Assembly: GCA_036274195.1 (NCBI GenBank)
Contig: DASUGD010000357.1
Coordinates: forward strand, 1 to 64,000
Reading direction: 5' to 3'
Length of the DNA stretch: 64,000 nucleotides
Source: JAJKIV01 sp036274195
Lineage (GTDB): Bacteria > Gemmatimonadota > Gemmatimonadetes > Gemmatimonadales > Gemmatimonadaceae
The notes below the pieces were generated by a model, which saw only the letters and a program-made list of their open reading frames with translations, searched no databases and had not been told where the DNA came from. Position 1 is the stretch's first letter, and each line of letters opens with the position of its first letter. A program made the position numbers and the translations under genes. Positions 44,361 through 54,500 of the stretch are shown in pieces.

Positions 44361-45657
44361 ACCTGCCTAACGTGATCCTGCCCAGGTCGATCACGTCCGT
44401 GCTCGCGCCGGTGGGGACGTCGACGTACAGCACCACCGGCCGCCCGGCGACCTCCGCCGTCGTCACCTGAATCGTACGCCCGGCAGCCTCGTAGGTCCGA
44501 GACGCCTCATTCGCCCCTTTGGGCTTCGCGTTGCGGAACCGCTTGAGGATCGACGTGTCGATCAGGTCGTAAAACTCGCCGGCATCGATCTTCGAGTCCC
44601 ACACCGTCACCCACGCGATCCCGTCTCCGCCTTTGGTGTCGAACAACACGTACCGATCGCCGTCCCACCCGGCAGCCCCGCGAATGGCGCCGTTCTGATC
44701 GCCGAGGTGCTGGAACAGAAAGAGACGCGTCTCGAACTCGCCCAGGTTGTTCGAGTAGACGCTTCGCGCCCCGCCACCCAATTCGGGGAGCGTCACGGTC
44801 GTAGGCGCGTCCCGCGTCTCGAAGTAGGCAGACTGGTGAAGTATCTGTTCCGTCGACACCGGCATCGAGTCGAACGGGACCTTGCCGGGATAGGTCTCGT
44901 CGAAATGGCGCATGAACTCGGCGCCGCTCAGATACGGAAAGATCAGCGTCTCCTGAATGATCATTGGCGCCGAGGAGAACACCGGCATCGAGCTCTGCCC
45001 CTCGCGAATCATGTCGCGAATGCGATCCCACCCGCCGGGCAGCGTCGCGGACAGGCTGCTCGATCCCAGCATCGCCTTCACCTGGTCGAAGGTCGCCTGC
45101 CCCTCGATGACCGCTTGCGCGGCAACCTGTCGGTCGTTGTCCCCGGTGACCTTCTGGATCGAGTCGAGATTCAGGTACTGGTCCTGAAGGGCATGCACGA
45201 GCTCGTGGGTCACCGTGACGCCAACCATGCTGGGGTCGGCGCCATCCACCACGTAAAGCACCTTGGTCGACGGATCGTAGTAGCCGACGACCTGCTCCGT
45301 CAGCAGCTCGAGCATGAACGGGCGCAGCTGCAACGTGTCGGCTATGAGGCCAAAGCGGCGGTAGGTGCGCTCGATGCCCGAGATCTCCGCGGCCGGCATG
45401 GACTCATTGAACTTCTGCGTCAGGAAGTTCCGGACCTCGTCCTTCGATCGCCGCTCGACCCGAGGGGGCGTCTTGAAGGTGAGGCCCACCGCCTTCTCGA
45501 TCTTCGGTACGGCCTCGCGCACTTCCTTGGCGTAGGGCCCGGCGTTGGCCGCCGCGCCCTTGGTCCCGCCCTCCCGTGAGCACCCGGCGAGCACCGCCAG
45601 GCCTAACGATGCGACGCCAGCGAGCGCGTGCGCCCGAACGAGTCTTACTCCGTCCAT
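44359..45657 (-). CDS. HExxH lipoprotein, putative zinc metallopeptidase
   Basis: 432 residues. Lipobox LAGC with Cys at 26. The zinc motif HELVHALQ is near 150, and a glutamate in VIEGQATF about 32 residues on could be the third ligand, as in gluzincins. The C-terminal part is beta-rich with no known domain I recognise. Its start overlaps the end of the upstream ATPase gene by 13 bp, so the two are cotranscribed. Metalloprotease activity is inferred from the motif only. Confidence 0.72.
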   Translation of the reverse strand: MDGVRLVRAHALAGVASLGLAVLAGCSREGGTKGAAANAGPYAKEVREAVPKIEKAVGLTFKTPPRVERRSKDEVRNFLTQKFNESMPAAEISGIERTYRRFGLIADTLQLRPFMLELLTEQVVGYYDPSTKVLYVVDGADPSMVGVTVTHELVHALQDQYLNLDSIQKVTGDNDRQVAAQAVIEGQATFDQVKAMLGSSSLSATLPGGWDRIRDMIREGQSSMPVFSSAPMIIQETLIFPYLSGAEFMRHFDETYPGKVPFDSMPVSTEQILHQSAYFETRDAPTTVTLPELGGGARSVYSNNLGEFETRLFLFQHLGDQNGAIRGAAGWDGDRYVLFDTKGGDGIAWVTVWDSKIDAGEFYDLIDTSILKRFRNAKPKGANEASRTYEAAGRTIQVTTAEVAGRPVVLYVDVPTGASTDVIDLGRITLGR

Positions 45658-46859
45658 GTCACGTCCTTTGAGGTGGCCAGCTTCACGACCCGTGCGATGT
45701 CGTGACCGCGAACGACGATCCCTTCCTCGACGAGCACACGATGGAGCTCCGCGTCCAGCGCCGCGACCGTCACCGGCGCGTCCGGCGCAGTGCGCGCGCC
45801 GGGCTCGGGACGCTGGCTCGATGCCGTGGCCGCGCCGTTCGCCGGCGCGGCCGCGGCTTCACGACCATTCACGGGCGGAACGAAGATCGCCTCGATCTCC
45901 GCGCCGAATCGCTCGAGCGCGGCGAACCCGTCGCGCGCCATTCGCTCGATCGGGTCGTCCTCCTCCAGCTCCGGGTGATCCGACGGCTCCTGCGTCGACT
46001 CCGCGCGCGGTGACTGGCGCTCGCCACCCGTTCGCTCGGATCGGCCGGACACGAGCGCACGGCGACGCCGGATGAGGGCCTGCGCGCGCTCCGAGTAGCT
46101 GGCGACGGCGTGCGTGTGCGCGCACGCTTCATCCAGCGCGTCGATCGCGCGATCCGGACGCATGCGGTCGAGCTGATATCGATCGGTGAGCTCCACCGCC
46201 GCGCGCACCGCGGCCTCGGTGATGACGACGTTGTGATGACGTTCCAGCCGATCCACGCGCGCCTTGAGAATGTCCAGCGTCTCGTCCGCCGACAGCTCGC
46301 GAACGAGCACTCGCTGAAAGCGTCGCTCGAGCGCCGGATCGCCGCACACCCAGCGCTCGTACTCCTCGCTGGTCGTGGCGCCGATGACGCGGAAGTCCCC
46401 GCGCACCAGCGCCGGCTTGAGCATGTTGCCGGCGTCCATCGCGACACCGAGCGCGGTGCCCTGCCCGATGAGGTTGTGCAGCTCGTCGATGAACAGCACC
46501 ACGTCGGGCGCCGCGCTCGTCTCGGCGACGAGCCGGCGAATTCGCTCCTCGTAGTCGCCGCGGTACGTCGTGCCGGCGAGCAGCGACACGTGATCGACGG
46601 CCATGATGCGGGTACCGCGCAGGGAGAGCGGGACATCGCCCGACACCAGGCGCTGGGCGAGGCCTTCGACGATCGCCGTCTTGCCGACGCCTGCGGGACC
46701 CACGAGGGCCGGGTTGTTCTTGCCGTGTCGCAGCAGAATGTCTACGACGCGCGCGATCTCCTCGCTCCGGCATCGCACGGGCTCGAGACGACCGTCACGT
46801 GCATCCGCGGTCAAGTCACGCGCGAAGCGGCCGAGAATGCCGTCGGATTGGCGGGCCAT
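45645..46859 (-). CDS. ClpA/ClpB-type AAA+ protein with only the first ATPase domain
   Basis: 404 residues. It starts at the N-D1 linker of Hsp100 proteins (LGRFARDLTADARDGRLEPV) and contains a full D1: Walker A GPAGVGKT (54-61), LVSGDVPLSLRG, Walker B VVLFIDELHNL, sensor GATTSEEYERW, and arginine finger ALERRFQRVLV. The N-domain is missing, the M-domain is absent, and a disordered 80-residue tail ends with VVRGHDIARVVKLATSKDV, which resembles the first strand of D2, then stops. It is not a full disaggregase; likely an AAA+ remodeller. Confidence 0.85.
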   Translation of the reverse strand: MARQSDGILGRFARDLTADARDGRLEPVRCRSEEIARVVDILLRHGKNNPALVGPAGVGKTAIVEGLAQRLVSGDVPLSLRGTRIMAVDHVSLLAGTTYRGDYEERIRRLVAETSAAPDVVLFIDELHNLIGQGTALGVAMDAGNMLKPALVRGDFRVIGATTSEEYERWVCGDPALERRFQRVLVRELSADETLDILKARVDRLERHHNVVITEAAVRAAVELTDRYQLDRMRPDRAIDALDEACAHTHAVASYSERAQALIRRRRALVSGRSERTGGERQSPRAESTQEPSDHPELEEDDPIERMARDGFAALERFGAEIEAIFVPPVNGREAAAAPANGAATASSQRPEPGARTAPDAPVTVAALDAELHRVLVEEGIVVRGHDIARVVKLATSKDVTWTE

Positions 46860-46946
46860 TGGGTCAGCTTCAGGGAAGTCGGGAGCTCGCGAACTCGCGT
46901 CGCGCGCGCGTCGCCGCCGCGCTGCTCCCTCGGGACAACAATCGCG

Positions 46947-47798
46947 TCAGCCTGTCAGTCGGCCGGAATACCAGCCGATGAGGTCATATCCCCAAAGCAA
47001 AGTTGCGAGCGCGGCGGGCGCAAGGAACACTCCGAACGGGACGTGTGGCAGCTCCCGGGGGCCGTCGCCGAGTGCGAGATCCAGCTGAGGAGTTCGATGC
47101 GTGCGCCGGAGCCGCGAGAGTGGATAGACGACCGCGACGAATCCCACGACGCCGATGAGCGCGCCCACGAACACTACGAGCAGTGCGCGTCCGGGCCCCA
47201 CCGCGGCACCAATGACAGCCATGAGCGTGACGTCGCCGAATCCCATGGCTTCCTTCTTCAGTGCGACCTCGCCGAGCCAACCGGCGATGGCAATCGCCCC
47301 GGCACCGGCGCATGCGCCGATGAGTGAGTCGTACGGATCCGCAAACGGGGACGGTTGATTCAGCATTGTGCCGACAAGCGCGGTGACGAAGACCCACACC
47401 AGGCCAAACACGGTAAAGCCATCCGGAATCAGGTAGTGCCGCGCATCCGTGACGGCGATGCCCAGCAGGATCGTACCCAGGACGGCCACGCGAACCGCCG
47501 TGAACGTCGCGCCAAAGGTGAGAAACGCGGCGCTCCATCCAAGCGCCGTCAACAGCTCGATGGCGGGGTACAGGGTGGAGATCGGGAGGCCACACCCTCG
47601 GCATTTTCCGCGGAGCACGAGCCAGCTCACGATCGGGATGTTTTCGATCGCCGCGATCGGCCGTTCACACCGCGGGCATCGCGAGCGTGGCGAGACCACG
47701 GAGAGATCGTGCGGCCATCTCGTTATGCAGACGTTGAGGAACGAGCCAACGCAGGCACCGATGACGAACGCGAGAAGAAGTTCAGGCCAAACGGTCAC
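46947..47798 (-). CDS. Prepilin peptidase, A24 family (PilD-type)
   Basis: 283 residues from GTG 47798, which overlaps the upstream methyltransferase stop (GTGA). Cleaves type IV prepilin or pseudopilin leaders and N-methylates the new terminus. N-terminal half has the four-cysteine domain (CPRC near 41, CRGC near 66). Active-site aspartates are in VTDARHYLIPDG and in GFGDVTLM. Seven to eight membrane helices. No pilin gene lies nearby. Confidence 0.92.
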   Translation of the reverse strand: MTVWPELLLAFVIGACVGSFLNVCITRWPHDLSVVSPRSRCPRCERPIAAIENIPIVSWLVLRGKCRGCGLPISTLYPAIELLTALGWSAAFLTFGATFTAVRVAVLGTILLGIAVTDARHYLIPDGFTVFGLVWVFVTALVGTMLNQPSPFADPYDSLIGACAGAGAIAIAGWLGEVALKKEAMGFGDVTLMAVIGAAVGPGRALLVVFVGALIGVVGFVAVVYPLSRLRRTHRTPQLDLALGDGPRELPHVPFGVFLAPAALATLLWGYDLIGWYSGRLTG

Positions 47799-48553
47799 GC
47801 GCGAAGCTCGTAGAGGAGGATGCCTGCCGCCACGGCAACGTTCAGCGATTCGACGCCCGGATCGAGCGGCAGTGACACGAGCTGCGCGCAGGCACCGCGT
47901 ACGTGGGCACTCAGCCCCGCCCCCTCGTTTCCAACGGCGAGCGCCAGACGGCGCGGCGCGCTGGTTCGTTCCACCGGAACGCCGCCCGCGTCCGCTCCCC
48001 ACAGCGGCATTCTCCTTTCATCCAGGAACAGTCTCAGCTCGTCCCATGTACAATGGAAAGCGGAGTGCAGAAAGTGAGCGCCCATTGCGCTACGGACGAC
48101 TTTGGCGTTCCACAGGTCAACGGTGCCCGGAAGGGCGACGGTGGCGGTGGCGCCCAGGCCGGCGGCGGTGCGAATCAACGTTCCGACATTGCCTGGATCC
48201 TGTACGGCGTCGAGCACGAGCACGAGGGACGGGTCGGCTGCGGCGACCGCGTCGAGAGAGCGTTTCGGCGTGACCGCGATGACGAGAATTCCCTGCGGAG
48301 TCTCGGTCTCGGCGGCACTCTCGAACTCCGCCTCGGTGACGTCCGCGATCTCGGTCCCGCGCGATGCGAGCGCGGTGCGGAGGCTCGCGCCACGCGGGGT
48401 GGTCGAGAGCTGCGGCGATACGAGTGCCCCGACGAGCTCCAGTGGCGACTTCACGAGCTCTTCCGACGCGCGCACGCCCTCGACGACGAACAACGCGTTG
48501 CGATCGCGCGCTTTGCGACGGCGAAGGTCACGAGCTAACGTCAGGATTCGCAA
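47795..48553 (-). CDS. SpoU/TrmH family RNA 2'-O-methyltransferase
   Basis: 252 residues. N-terminal substrate-binding domain (RNALFVVEGVRASEELV) and SPOUT catalytic domain with LVLDAVQDPGNVGTLIRTAAGLGA (motif 1), LALAVGNEGAGLS (motif 2) and LPLDPGVESLNVAVAAGILLYE (motif 3). These bind S-adenosylmethionine in the trefoil knot. Which 23S or tRNA nucleotide it modifies cannot be told. Cotranslated with the prepilin peptidase. Confidence 0.92.
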   Translation of the reverse strand: MRILTLARDLRRRKARDRNALFVVEGVRASEELVKSPLELVGALVSPQLSTTPRGASLRTALASRGTEIADVTEAEFESAAETETPQGILVIAVTPKRSLDAVAAADPSLVLVLDAVQDPGNVGTLIRTAAGLGATATVALPGTVDLWNAKVVRSAMGAHFLHSAFHCTWDELRLFLDERRMPLWGADAGGVPVERTSAPRRLALAVGNEGAGLSAHVRGACAQLVSLPLDPGVESLNVAVAAGILLYELRA

Positions 48554-48626
48554 AGTTTTACGTTACGCTTAGCAGTGGAATGTGTCTTGCCTTTTGGGGC
48601 GCCGAACGACTCTGAGAGGAACGCGG

Positions 48627-49436
48627 ATGAAACGTATACTGACCGGGTTGGTGCTCGCAGCGACGATGGCGGGATGCGCGATCTCCACGCAGCAGGAAGT
48701 GCAGATGGGGACCGAGTACGCCCAACAGATCAACGCGCAGCTGCCCATTATCAAGGATCCCGAGGTCGTGCGGTACATCAACGTGCTTGGCGACTCGATC
48801 GCGAAGCTCGCGGATGACCGCAACCTCGATTGGCAGTTTTTTGTCGTGAACTCGCAAGAGGTGAACGCGTTTGCGGTTCCGGGCGGTTACGTCTACGTGA
48901 ACCGTGGACTCATTGAGCGGGCCCAGAAGATGGACCAGCTGGCCGGCGTGCTCGGACACGAGATCGGTCACGTGGTGCGTCGCCACTCGGTGAAGCAGAT
49001 GGAGCAGGCACAGGGCGCCAACATCGGCGTGACGCTGGCGTGCGTGCTCACGCAGGTCTGTAACAACCAGGCGACCGGCGCGCTGATCAACGTGGGAGGC
49101 AGTGCCCTCTTCGCCAAGTTCAGCCGCGATGATGAAGCGCAGGCCGACGAGGAGGGTGTCAAGAACGTCGTGCGAGCCGGGATCGATCCGCGCGGGATTC
49201 CCGAGATGTTCCAGATCCTGATCAACGAGCGGGAGCGCTCGCCGTCCACGGTGGACTCGTGGTTCGCGACCCACCCGCTCGAGGAGAGCCGGATTCAGGC
49301 CACGCAGGCGCAGATCGCGAAAATCGATCCCGCGATCCTGAACACGCTGACGAAGGACAGCCAGAGCTTTCAGGTATTCAAGCAGCGCGTGCGCGGGCTG
49401 CCGGCCGCGCCGCCGCCGACCAGGGCGAGTCGTTAG
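48627..49436 (+). CDS. M48-family metallopeptidase lipoprotein (BepA/LoiP-like)
   Basis: 269 residues from ATG 48627, with GAGAGGAAC a few bases upstream. Lipobox MAGC, Cys 17. Zinc motif HEIGHVVRRH near 116 and the third ligand Glu in DDEAQADEEGV. AFAVPGGYVYVNRGLIERAQ precedes the motif, as in M48 enzymes. Periplasmic/outer-membrane proteases of this type degrade misassembled beta-barrel proteins. Its TAG stop is part of a CGTTAGG word and lies one base from the convergent PNP stop. Confidence 0.92.
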   Translation: MKRILTGLVLAATMAGCAISTQQEVQMGTEYAQQINAQLPIIKDPEVVRYINVLGDSIAKLADDRNLDWQFFVVNSQEVNAFAVPGGYVYVNRGLIERAQKMDQLAGVLGHEIGHVVRRHSVKQMEQAQGANIGVTLACVLTQVCNNQATGALINVGGSALFAKFSRDDEAQADEEGVKNVVRAGIDPRGIPEMFQILINERERSPSTVDSWFATHPLEESRIQATQAQIAKIDPAILNTLTKDSQSFQVFKQRVRGLPAAPPPTRASR

Positions 49437-49437
49437 G

Positions 49438-50280
49438 TCAGGCGAGGTCGCGGACCCACTCGAACACCAGGCTCTCGAACCGCCCCGCGGCCTGCTTGCT
49501 CACGGCGAGCACTTCCTCGTGGTCGAGGGGCGAGTTCGTGATCCCGCACGCCAGGTTGGTTACGCAGCTGACGCCGGCCACACGCAGCCCCATCGCCCGG
49601 GCGGTGATCACCTCGGGCACGGTCGACATTCCGACGGCGTCGAGGCCAAAGCGCTCGAACATGCGCACTTCGGCCGGCGTCTCGTACGAGGGGCCTAACG
49701 CCCAGCCGTACACGCCCTCGACGAGCATGACGCCGGTACGCTTGCCCGCCCTGTGGAGCGCAGCGCGCAGTTCCGGGTCGTAGGGGCCGGACATGTCGGG
49801 AAATCGCAGGTCCCCGGGCTCGACCGGACCGATGAGCGGGTTCCGGCCGGTGAGGTTCACGTGATCAGCGATGACCATGAGATCGCCGGGCCGAAACGTT
49901 CTCCGGATCCCGCCGGCCGCGTTCGACACGAACAGCACCTCGGCGCCTAACGCGGCGAACACGCGCGCGGGAAATCCCGCGAGCGTCGCGTCGTGTCCCT
50001 CGTACATGTGGAACCGCCCGGCGAGCGCGACGGCTGGCCGCCCGGCGAGCGTGCCGGCAATCAACACGCCCGGGTGACCAGCCACCGTCGGTACCGGGAA
50101 CCCGGGAATGTCGCGGTACTCGACGCGCGTGACGTCCTCGAATCGATCGGCGAGGCGGGCCAACCCCGATCCGAGTACGAGGCCGACGACGGGACGCTCT
50201 GTCCCCACTCTGTTCCGGATCGTCGCGGCGGCGTTCGCCGCCGCCTCCCTTCCAAAGGCGCTCCGCGTCGAGACGGTCAC
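49438..50280 (-). CDS. Purine nucleoside phosphorylase (trimeric, class I)
   Basis: 280 residues with GTG start overlapping the adenosine deaminase stop (GTGA). VGLVLGSGL at 32, AGRFHMYEGH, VSNAAGGI, DHVNLTGRNPL, GPSYETPAE with the purine-site Glu, GMSTVPEV (phosphate/ribose) and LACGITNSPLDHEEV. It splits inosine and guanosine to base and ribose-1-phosphate. Next step after adenosine deaminase. Confidence 0.96.
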   Translation of the reverse strand: MTVSTRSAFGREAAANAAATIRNRVGTERPVVGLVLGSGLARLADRFEDVTRVEYRDIPGFPVPTVAGHPGVLIAGTLAGRPAVALAGRFHMYEGHDATLAGFPARVFAALGAEVLFVSNAAGGIRRTFRPGDLMVIADHVNLTGRNPLIGPVEPGDLRFPDMSGPYDPELRAALHRAGKRTGVMLVEGVYGWALGPSYETPAEVRMFERFGLDAVGMSTVPEVITARAMGLRVAGVSCVTNLACGITNSPLDHEEVLAVSKQAAGRFESLVFEWVRDLA

Positions 50281-51323
50281 GCTGCGTCTCCTCGAAGCGC
50301 CGCGATCTCTGCCCGAGCGCTGGCCAGCATTGCGTTACGCTCGGCCGGCGGCACGAAAGCACTTTGAAAGCCGTTCAGCGCGATCGTGCACAGCTCATCG
50401 AACGAGAAATCGAGATGCTCGGCGGCGTGAACGTACTCGTCGGTGAGAGTGGTTCCGCTCATCAGGCGATTGTCGGTATTCAGCACGACGTTCGCGCCCG
50501 CATCGAAATAGTGGCGGAGCGGGTGCGTTTCGTACGACGCAGCGGCGCGCGTCTGTACGTTGCTCGTCAGGCAGATCTCGAGCGCAATGCGCTGGTCGAT
50601 CACGTATTGGGTCAGTAGGGGATCCTCGATCAACCGAGTCGCGTGCCCCAGACGATGTGCCTTGCACGCATACACGGCTTCACGCACCGAGTCCGCGCCC
50701 GCGCCCTCGCCCGCGTGGCACGTGCAGGCCAGCCCGTGTGCCTGTGCGTACTCGAATGCCCCCGCGTGCACACCGGCCGGATGGCCACGCTCACCGCCGG
50801 CGAGATCGAAGCCCGCCACCCCCCGATCCTTGTACGCAACCGCCAGGTGGGCCAGCTCCATCGAGATTCCCGGCGGCAGATTGCGAAGCGCGGTGATGAT
50901 CAGGCGTCCGACGATCCCGTGATCGCGCTGCGCACGCCCCAGCCCCTCGAGCGGCGCTTCGACGGTCTGTCCGAGCTCCAGATCGTGCCGCGTGTTGAGC
51001 ACCGGGCAGTACCGCATCTCGATATAGCGCACGCCTTCCGCAGCAGCATCCTCGGCCAGCTCGTACGTCACCCGCTCGAGCGCGTCCGCGGTCTGCAATA
51101 CGGCCAGCGTGATATCGAACCGGGTGAGGTATTCCTCGAGGTCGCGGGCATCGCGCACGACCATGAACTCGCGCAGCGCGTCGACGTCGTCCGCCGGCAT
51201 GGGGACATGGTGCTCGCGCCCCAGCTCGAGCAGGGTCGCCGGGCGAACGGAGCCGTCGAGGTGGCAGTGGAGCTCGGCCTTTGGGAGACGGCGCAGCAGC
51301 GCGCGGTCGGGAAATGGCGGCAT
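50277..51323 (-). CDS. add: Adenosine deaminase
   Basis: 348 residues from ATG 51323, 7 bases after the stop of the small upstream gene; a GTG at 51350 would overlap it. Zinc ligands and substrate residues are visible: KAELHCHLDGSVRP near 16, FDLAGGE, CHAGEGAGADSVREA, KAHRLGHATRLIED, ICLTSNVQT, LNTDNRLMSGTTL. Converts adenosine to inosine for PNP. The NTDNR motif is the adenosine-deaminase variant of NTDDP. Confidence 0.95.
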   Translation of the reverse strand: MPPFPDRALLRRLPKAELHCHLDGSVRPATLLELGREHHVPMPADDVDALREFMVVRDARDLEEYLTRFDITLAVLQTADALERVTYELAEDAAAEGVRYIEMRYCPVLNTRHDLELGQTVEAPLEGLGRAQRDHGIVGRLIITALRNLPPGISMELAHLAVAYKDRGVAGFDLAGGERGHPAGVHAGAFEYAQAHGLACTCHAGEGAGADSVREAVYACKAHRLGHATRLIEDPLLTQYVIDQRIALEICLTSNVQTRAAASYETHPLRHYFDAGANVVLNTDNRLMSGTTLTDEYVHAAEHLDFSFDELCTIALNGFQSAFVPPAERNAMLASARAEIAALRGDAA

Positions 51324-51330
51324 GCGCTGG

Positions 51331-51561
51331 CTAGTCGTTAGGCTCGTCACCGTCCGGGCGACGCCGCACCGGCAGCACGCGGAAGATGGCGCCGCCGTGG
51401 GCCCGCGTGTCGGGCGACGTGGGCAGGCCGCGGCTGTCGGCGATCACGCGCTCGCCCGCCGCGACGTCGTCGGCAGCCGTGGCGTTCCACGCCCGCACGG
51501 CGTCGAGGGCCGTCGCGCCGTCCGGCACGTCGAGGCCGACCGAGTTCACATACACTCGCAT
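51331..51561 (-). CDS. Small beta-grasp-like protein in the purine salvage operon
   Basis: 76 residues. The first two strands (MRVYVNSVGLDVPDGATALDAV) and the helix that follows are the ubiquitin/ThiS beta-grasp pattern, with ThiS/MoaD-like VxVN-x-DVPDGATxxDAV. The C-terminus ends in an acidic tail and lacks the Gly-Gly used for activation. It ends 7 bases ahead of the add ATG and starts 13 bases after the nucleotidase stop, so it is translated within the operon. Function is unknown; a scaffold or ligand-binding role is only a guess. Confidence 0.7.
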   Translation of the reverse strand: MRVYVNSVGLDVPDGATALDAVRAWNATAADDVAAGERVIADSRGLPTSPDTRAHGGAIFRVLPVRRRPDGDEPND

Positions 51562-51574
51562 TCTGAGAAGAGGG

Positions 51575-54500
51575 TCAAGGAAGTGCGGCGGTAAATCGCT
51601 GCTCGAACGGCACGCGCAGCGGCTGACGCTGCGCGCGCACGTAATTCACGAGCGCGTCGATGTCGGGAATGCGCAGCGGCTCGGTCTTGATCGCGTCGGC
51701 CGCGAGCCCGAGCCCGTCGCCGCCGCCCAGAAGAAAATTGCTCAGCACCAACGTGTAGGTCGCGTCGTCGCGGAGCGCGCGCCCATCGGCCATCGTGACC
51801 GCCGAGATCCGGGAGCCCGCAGGCTTCGTCGGAACGTAGACCACGCGCACGCCGCTCACGTGGGCATTGAGCTCCTTACCTCCCACGAGCCGCTCGAGAT
51901 ACGCGCGCAGGTCCCGCCCGCGCACGGTGAGCCGATAGAGCGTGTTCCCGAACGGCTGAATCTCGAACATGCTTCCGTACGTCGCCTGCCCCGCCTGGAG
52001 GTCGGCGCGGATGCCGCCGTTGTTCATGACCGCAACGTCGGCCTTCCCTGCCGCCCGTTGGGCATCGGCGACGAGGTTGCCCAGCGCAAACTGACCGCGC
52101 GTCCGCCGCAATGGTTCGGCCACCTGGACGATCGGCCGACCCATCTCGGCAGCCACTGCAGCGACCACGCGCTTGACCTGGGAATCGACCGCGGGATCCG
52201 GCGGGACGGAGTCCGCCAGCACGTTCCGCACCGCGATGCTCGGGTCCCCCTCGCCTAACGGGACGTCGATGACCCCGACCGCACGTCCATGAGATCGCGC
52301 CTGGACGATCGGAATACCGTTCACGCGCGTGTTGACCAGCGAGTGCGTGTGACCGCTCACAATGGCATCGACGCGTTCGGTGATCCGGCGCGCGAGGTCG
52401 ACGATCTCGCCGCTGCAAGCCGTTGTGGCCGCGCGGTCGCAGAAGGCGCCGGCATGTGCGACGACGATCACGGCATCAGCACCCCGTCCCCGCAACGCAC
52501 GCGCGTGTGCGTCGACGACCGGTGCCGGGTCGACGAACCGGAGGTCCGAGACGTTCACCGCCATCGTCGTGCGCGGCGTCTCCACCGTCGACACGCCGAT
52601 CACGCCCACCTTGAGCGCGCCGACGGTCAGCAGGGTGTCATCGGGAACCCAGTCGACGTCGCGTCCGTCCGCGTACTGCACGTTCGCGCCGAGCACGGGA
52701 TACCGGGCCTGCCGCATGCGCGCCCGCAGCGAGTCGCGCCCCCAATCCCATTCGTGGTTGCCGAGCGCCGCCGCCGAGTAACCGAGCGTGTTGTAGAGAT
52801 CGACGACGGTAGCCCCGTAGCTGCGGTTCGAGGGAGCCGTGCCCTGGAACATGTCGCCACCATCGAGCAGCACGCTTGCACAGGACGCAACCGCAGCACA
52901 TTCCGCGCGGGCGCGGCCGATGACCGCGGCGACGTACGCCGCGCCGCCGCGCCTAACGCCGGCGCTGTCGGGCCGCGGCTCGAAGGACCCGTGGAAGTCG
53001 TTCGTCGCAATGATCCGCAGCGTTCGTCCCGGGCGAGCCGGCAGCGGCGTCGGGCTCGGACGCCGAACCGCGGCCGGTCCCGGCCCGACAGCCCGTACCG
53101 GCCCGCCGGCACGCTCCGCGGGATTGGCGTGCATCGCCACATACGCCGCGTCGACGGCCGGTGCCGGCTCGAGGCGCCAGTTGGGCTTGAAGTACGCCTC
53201 CGGCGTCACCGTCCTGCGACGCGCGACTTCCTCGATCAGCAGCTGGCGAATTTCCTGCTGCTTATCGTACACGATCGGGGCGTCACGAAGCATCGCGTAC
53301 CCGCCGCCGCCGCTCTGACGGTAGTTGTTGATGGCCATCGTGAAGGTGTCGCCATCCGCAACGGGCTTGCCGTTGACGGAGAGCGCCACCACGCGCGACC
53401 CCACGGGACGCGAGACGTCGATGACGTAGTCCGCGCCTGCAACGATGTCGTAGTTGTACCCCGGCACGCGCTCGTTCACGAGCGATATCGTGCGGCCCGT
53501 ATCACCGGCGAACGTGCGGAAATAGCGCGCGCTGAACTCGAGGTAGTCACGCAGCTGCCGCCCCGAGATGCGTATCGCGCGCAGGGTGTTGTCGTATGGA
53601 TAGAGGCGCGCCAGCTCCGCTTCGGTGATCGGCCCGGCATCGAGCGAGGCGTCCAGCGAGAAGGCCGGCGTCGACGCAAGATCGGCGTCGGCCGCTCGCC
53701 GTTCTACGTCGAGGACGAAATCGATGATCGGTGTGTCGCGAACCCGGGCCGAGTCCGCACGCCAGGCGACCGGTGTACTTCCGATGACGCGGTTCACGTA
53801 TGCGACCGTCGCCTCGTGCGCGCGCGCAACCGCCGAGACGACCGCAGCATCCTCGCCATGTCCGGCCGATTGAACCATCGTTCCTCGGCTTCGTACGACT
53901 CGCCACGCACCGGCCGCCCGTTCCAGCGTCAGATGCGCGACACCAACGCTCGTCGCCCAGTTCTTCGGCTGGAGCAGTCGCGTACCGTTGATCACGGTGT
54001 CCGCGAGCTCCTGATGGGTGTGCCCGAACACGATCAGATCGATGCCGGGCACCTCACTCGCAATGCGCGCCGCCACGTTCTCGCTTCCCACGCCCGTCGC
54101 GACCGTGTCGTAGCCGGAACCGCCTGACAATCCCGAGTGCAGGACGACCACGATGATATCCGTCCCTTTCGCTCGAGCCTCGGCGACCGCCGTCCGAACT
54201 TCAGGCACGATATCGCGAAGCACGACTCGGCCGCGGAGGTTGTCGCGTTCCCAGACCATCGCCCCCGGCGTCGTCGCGCCGACGATGCCGACTCGCAGGC
54301 CGCCCCGCTTCACGATGACGTACGCGGGATAGGCGCGCGGACCGCTCGCGAGGTAGGCGTTGGAGGCGAGGAGCGGAAAGGACGCGTCCTTGATCGCGCG
54401 ACCCAACGTGGCCAGGCCGTAGCCGAAATCATGGTTGCCGATAGCCGCGGCGTCGTACCGCATGGCATTCATCGCGGCGATCGCGGGGTTTCGTCGCGCC

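Noticed and set aside
52289..54127. A 612-codon + strand frame opposite the double nucleotidase
   Set aside because: Antisense shadow; Arg/His-rich composition, no domain, and the minus strand product has complete metal-binding motifs.
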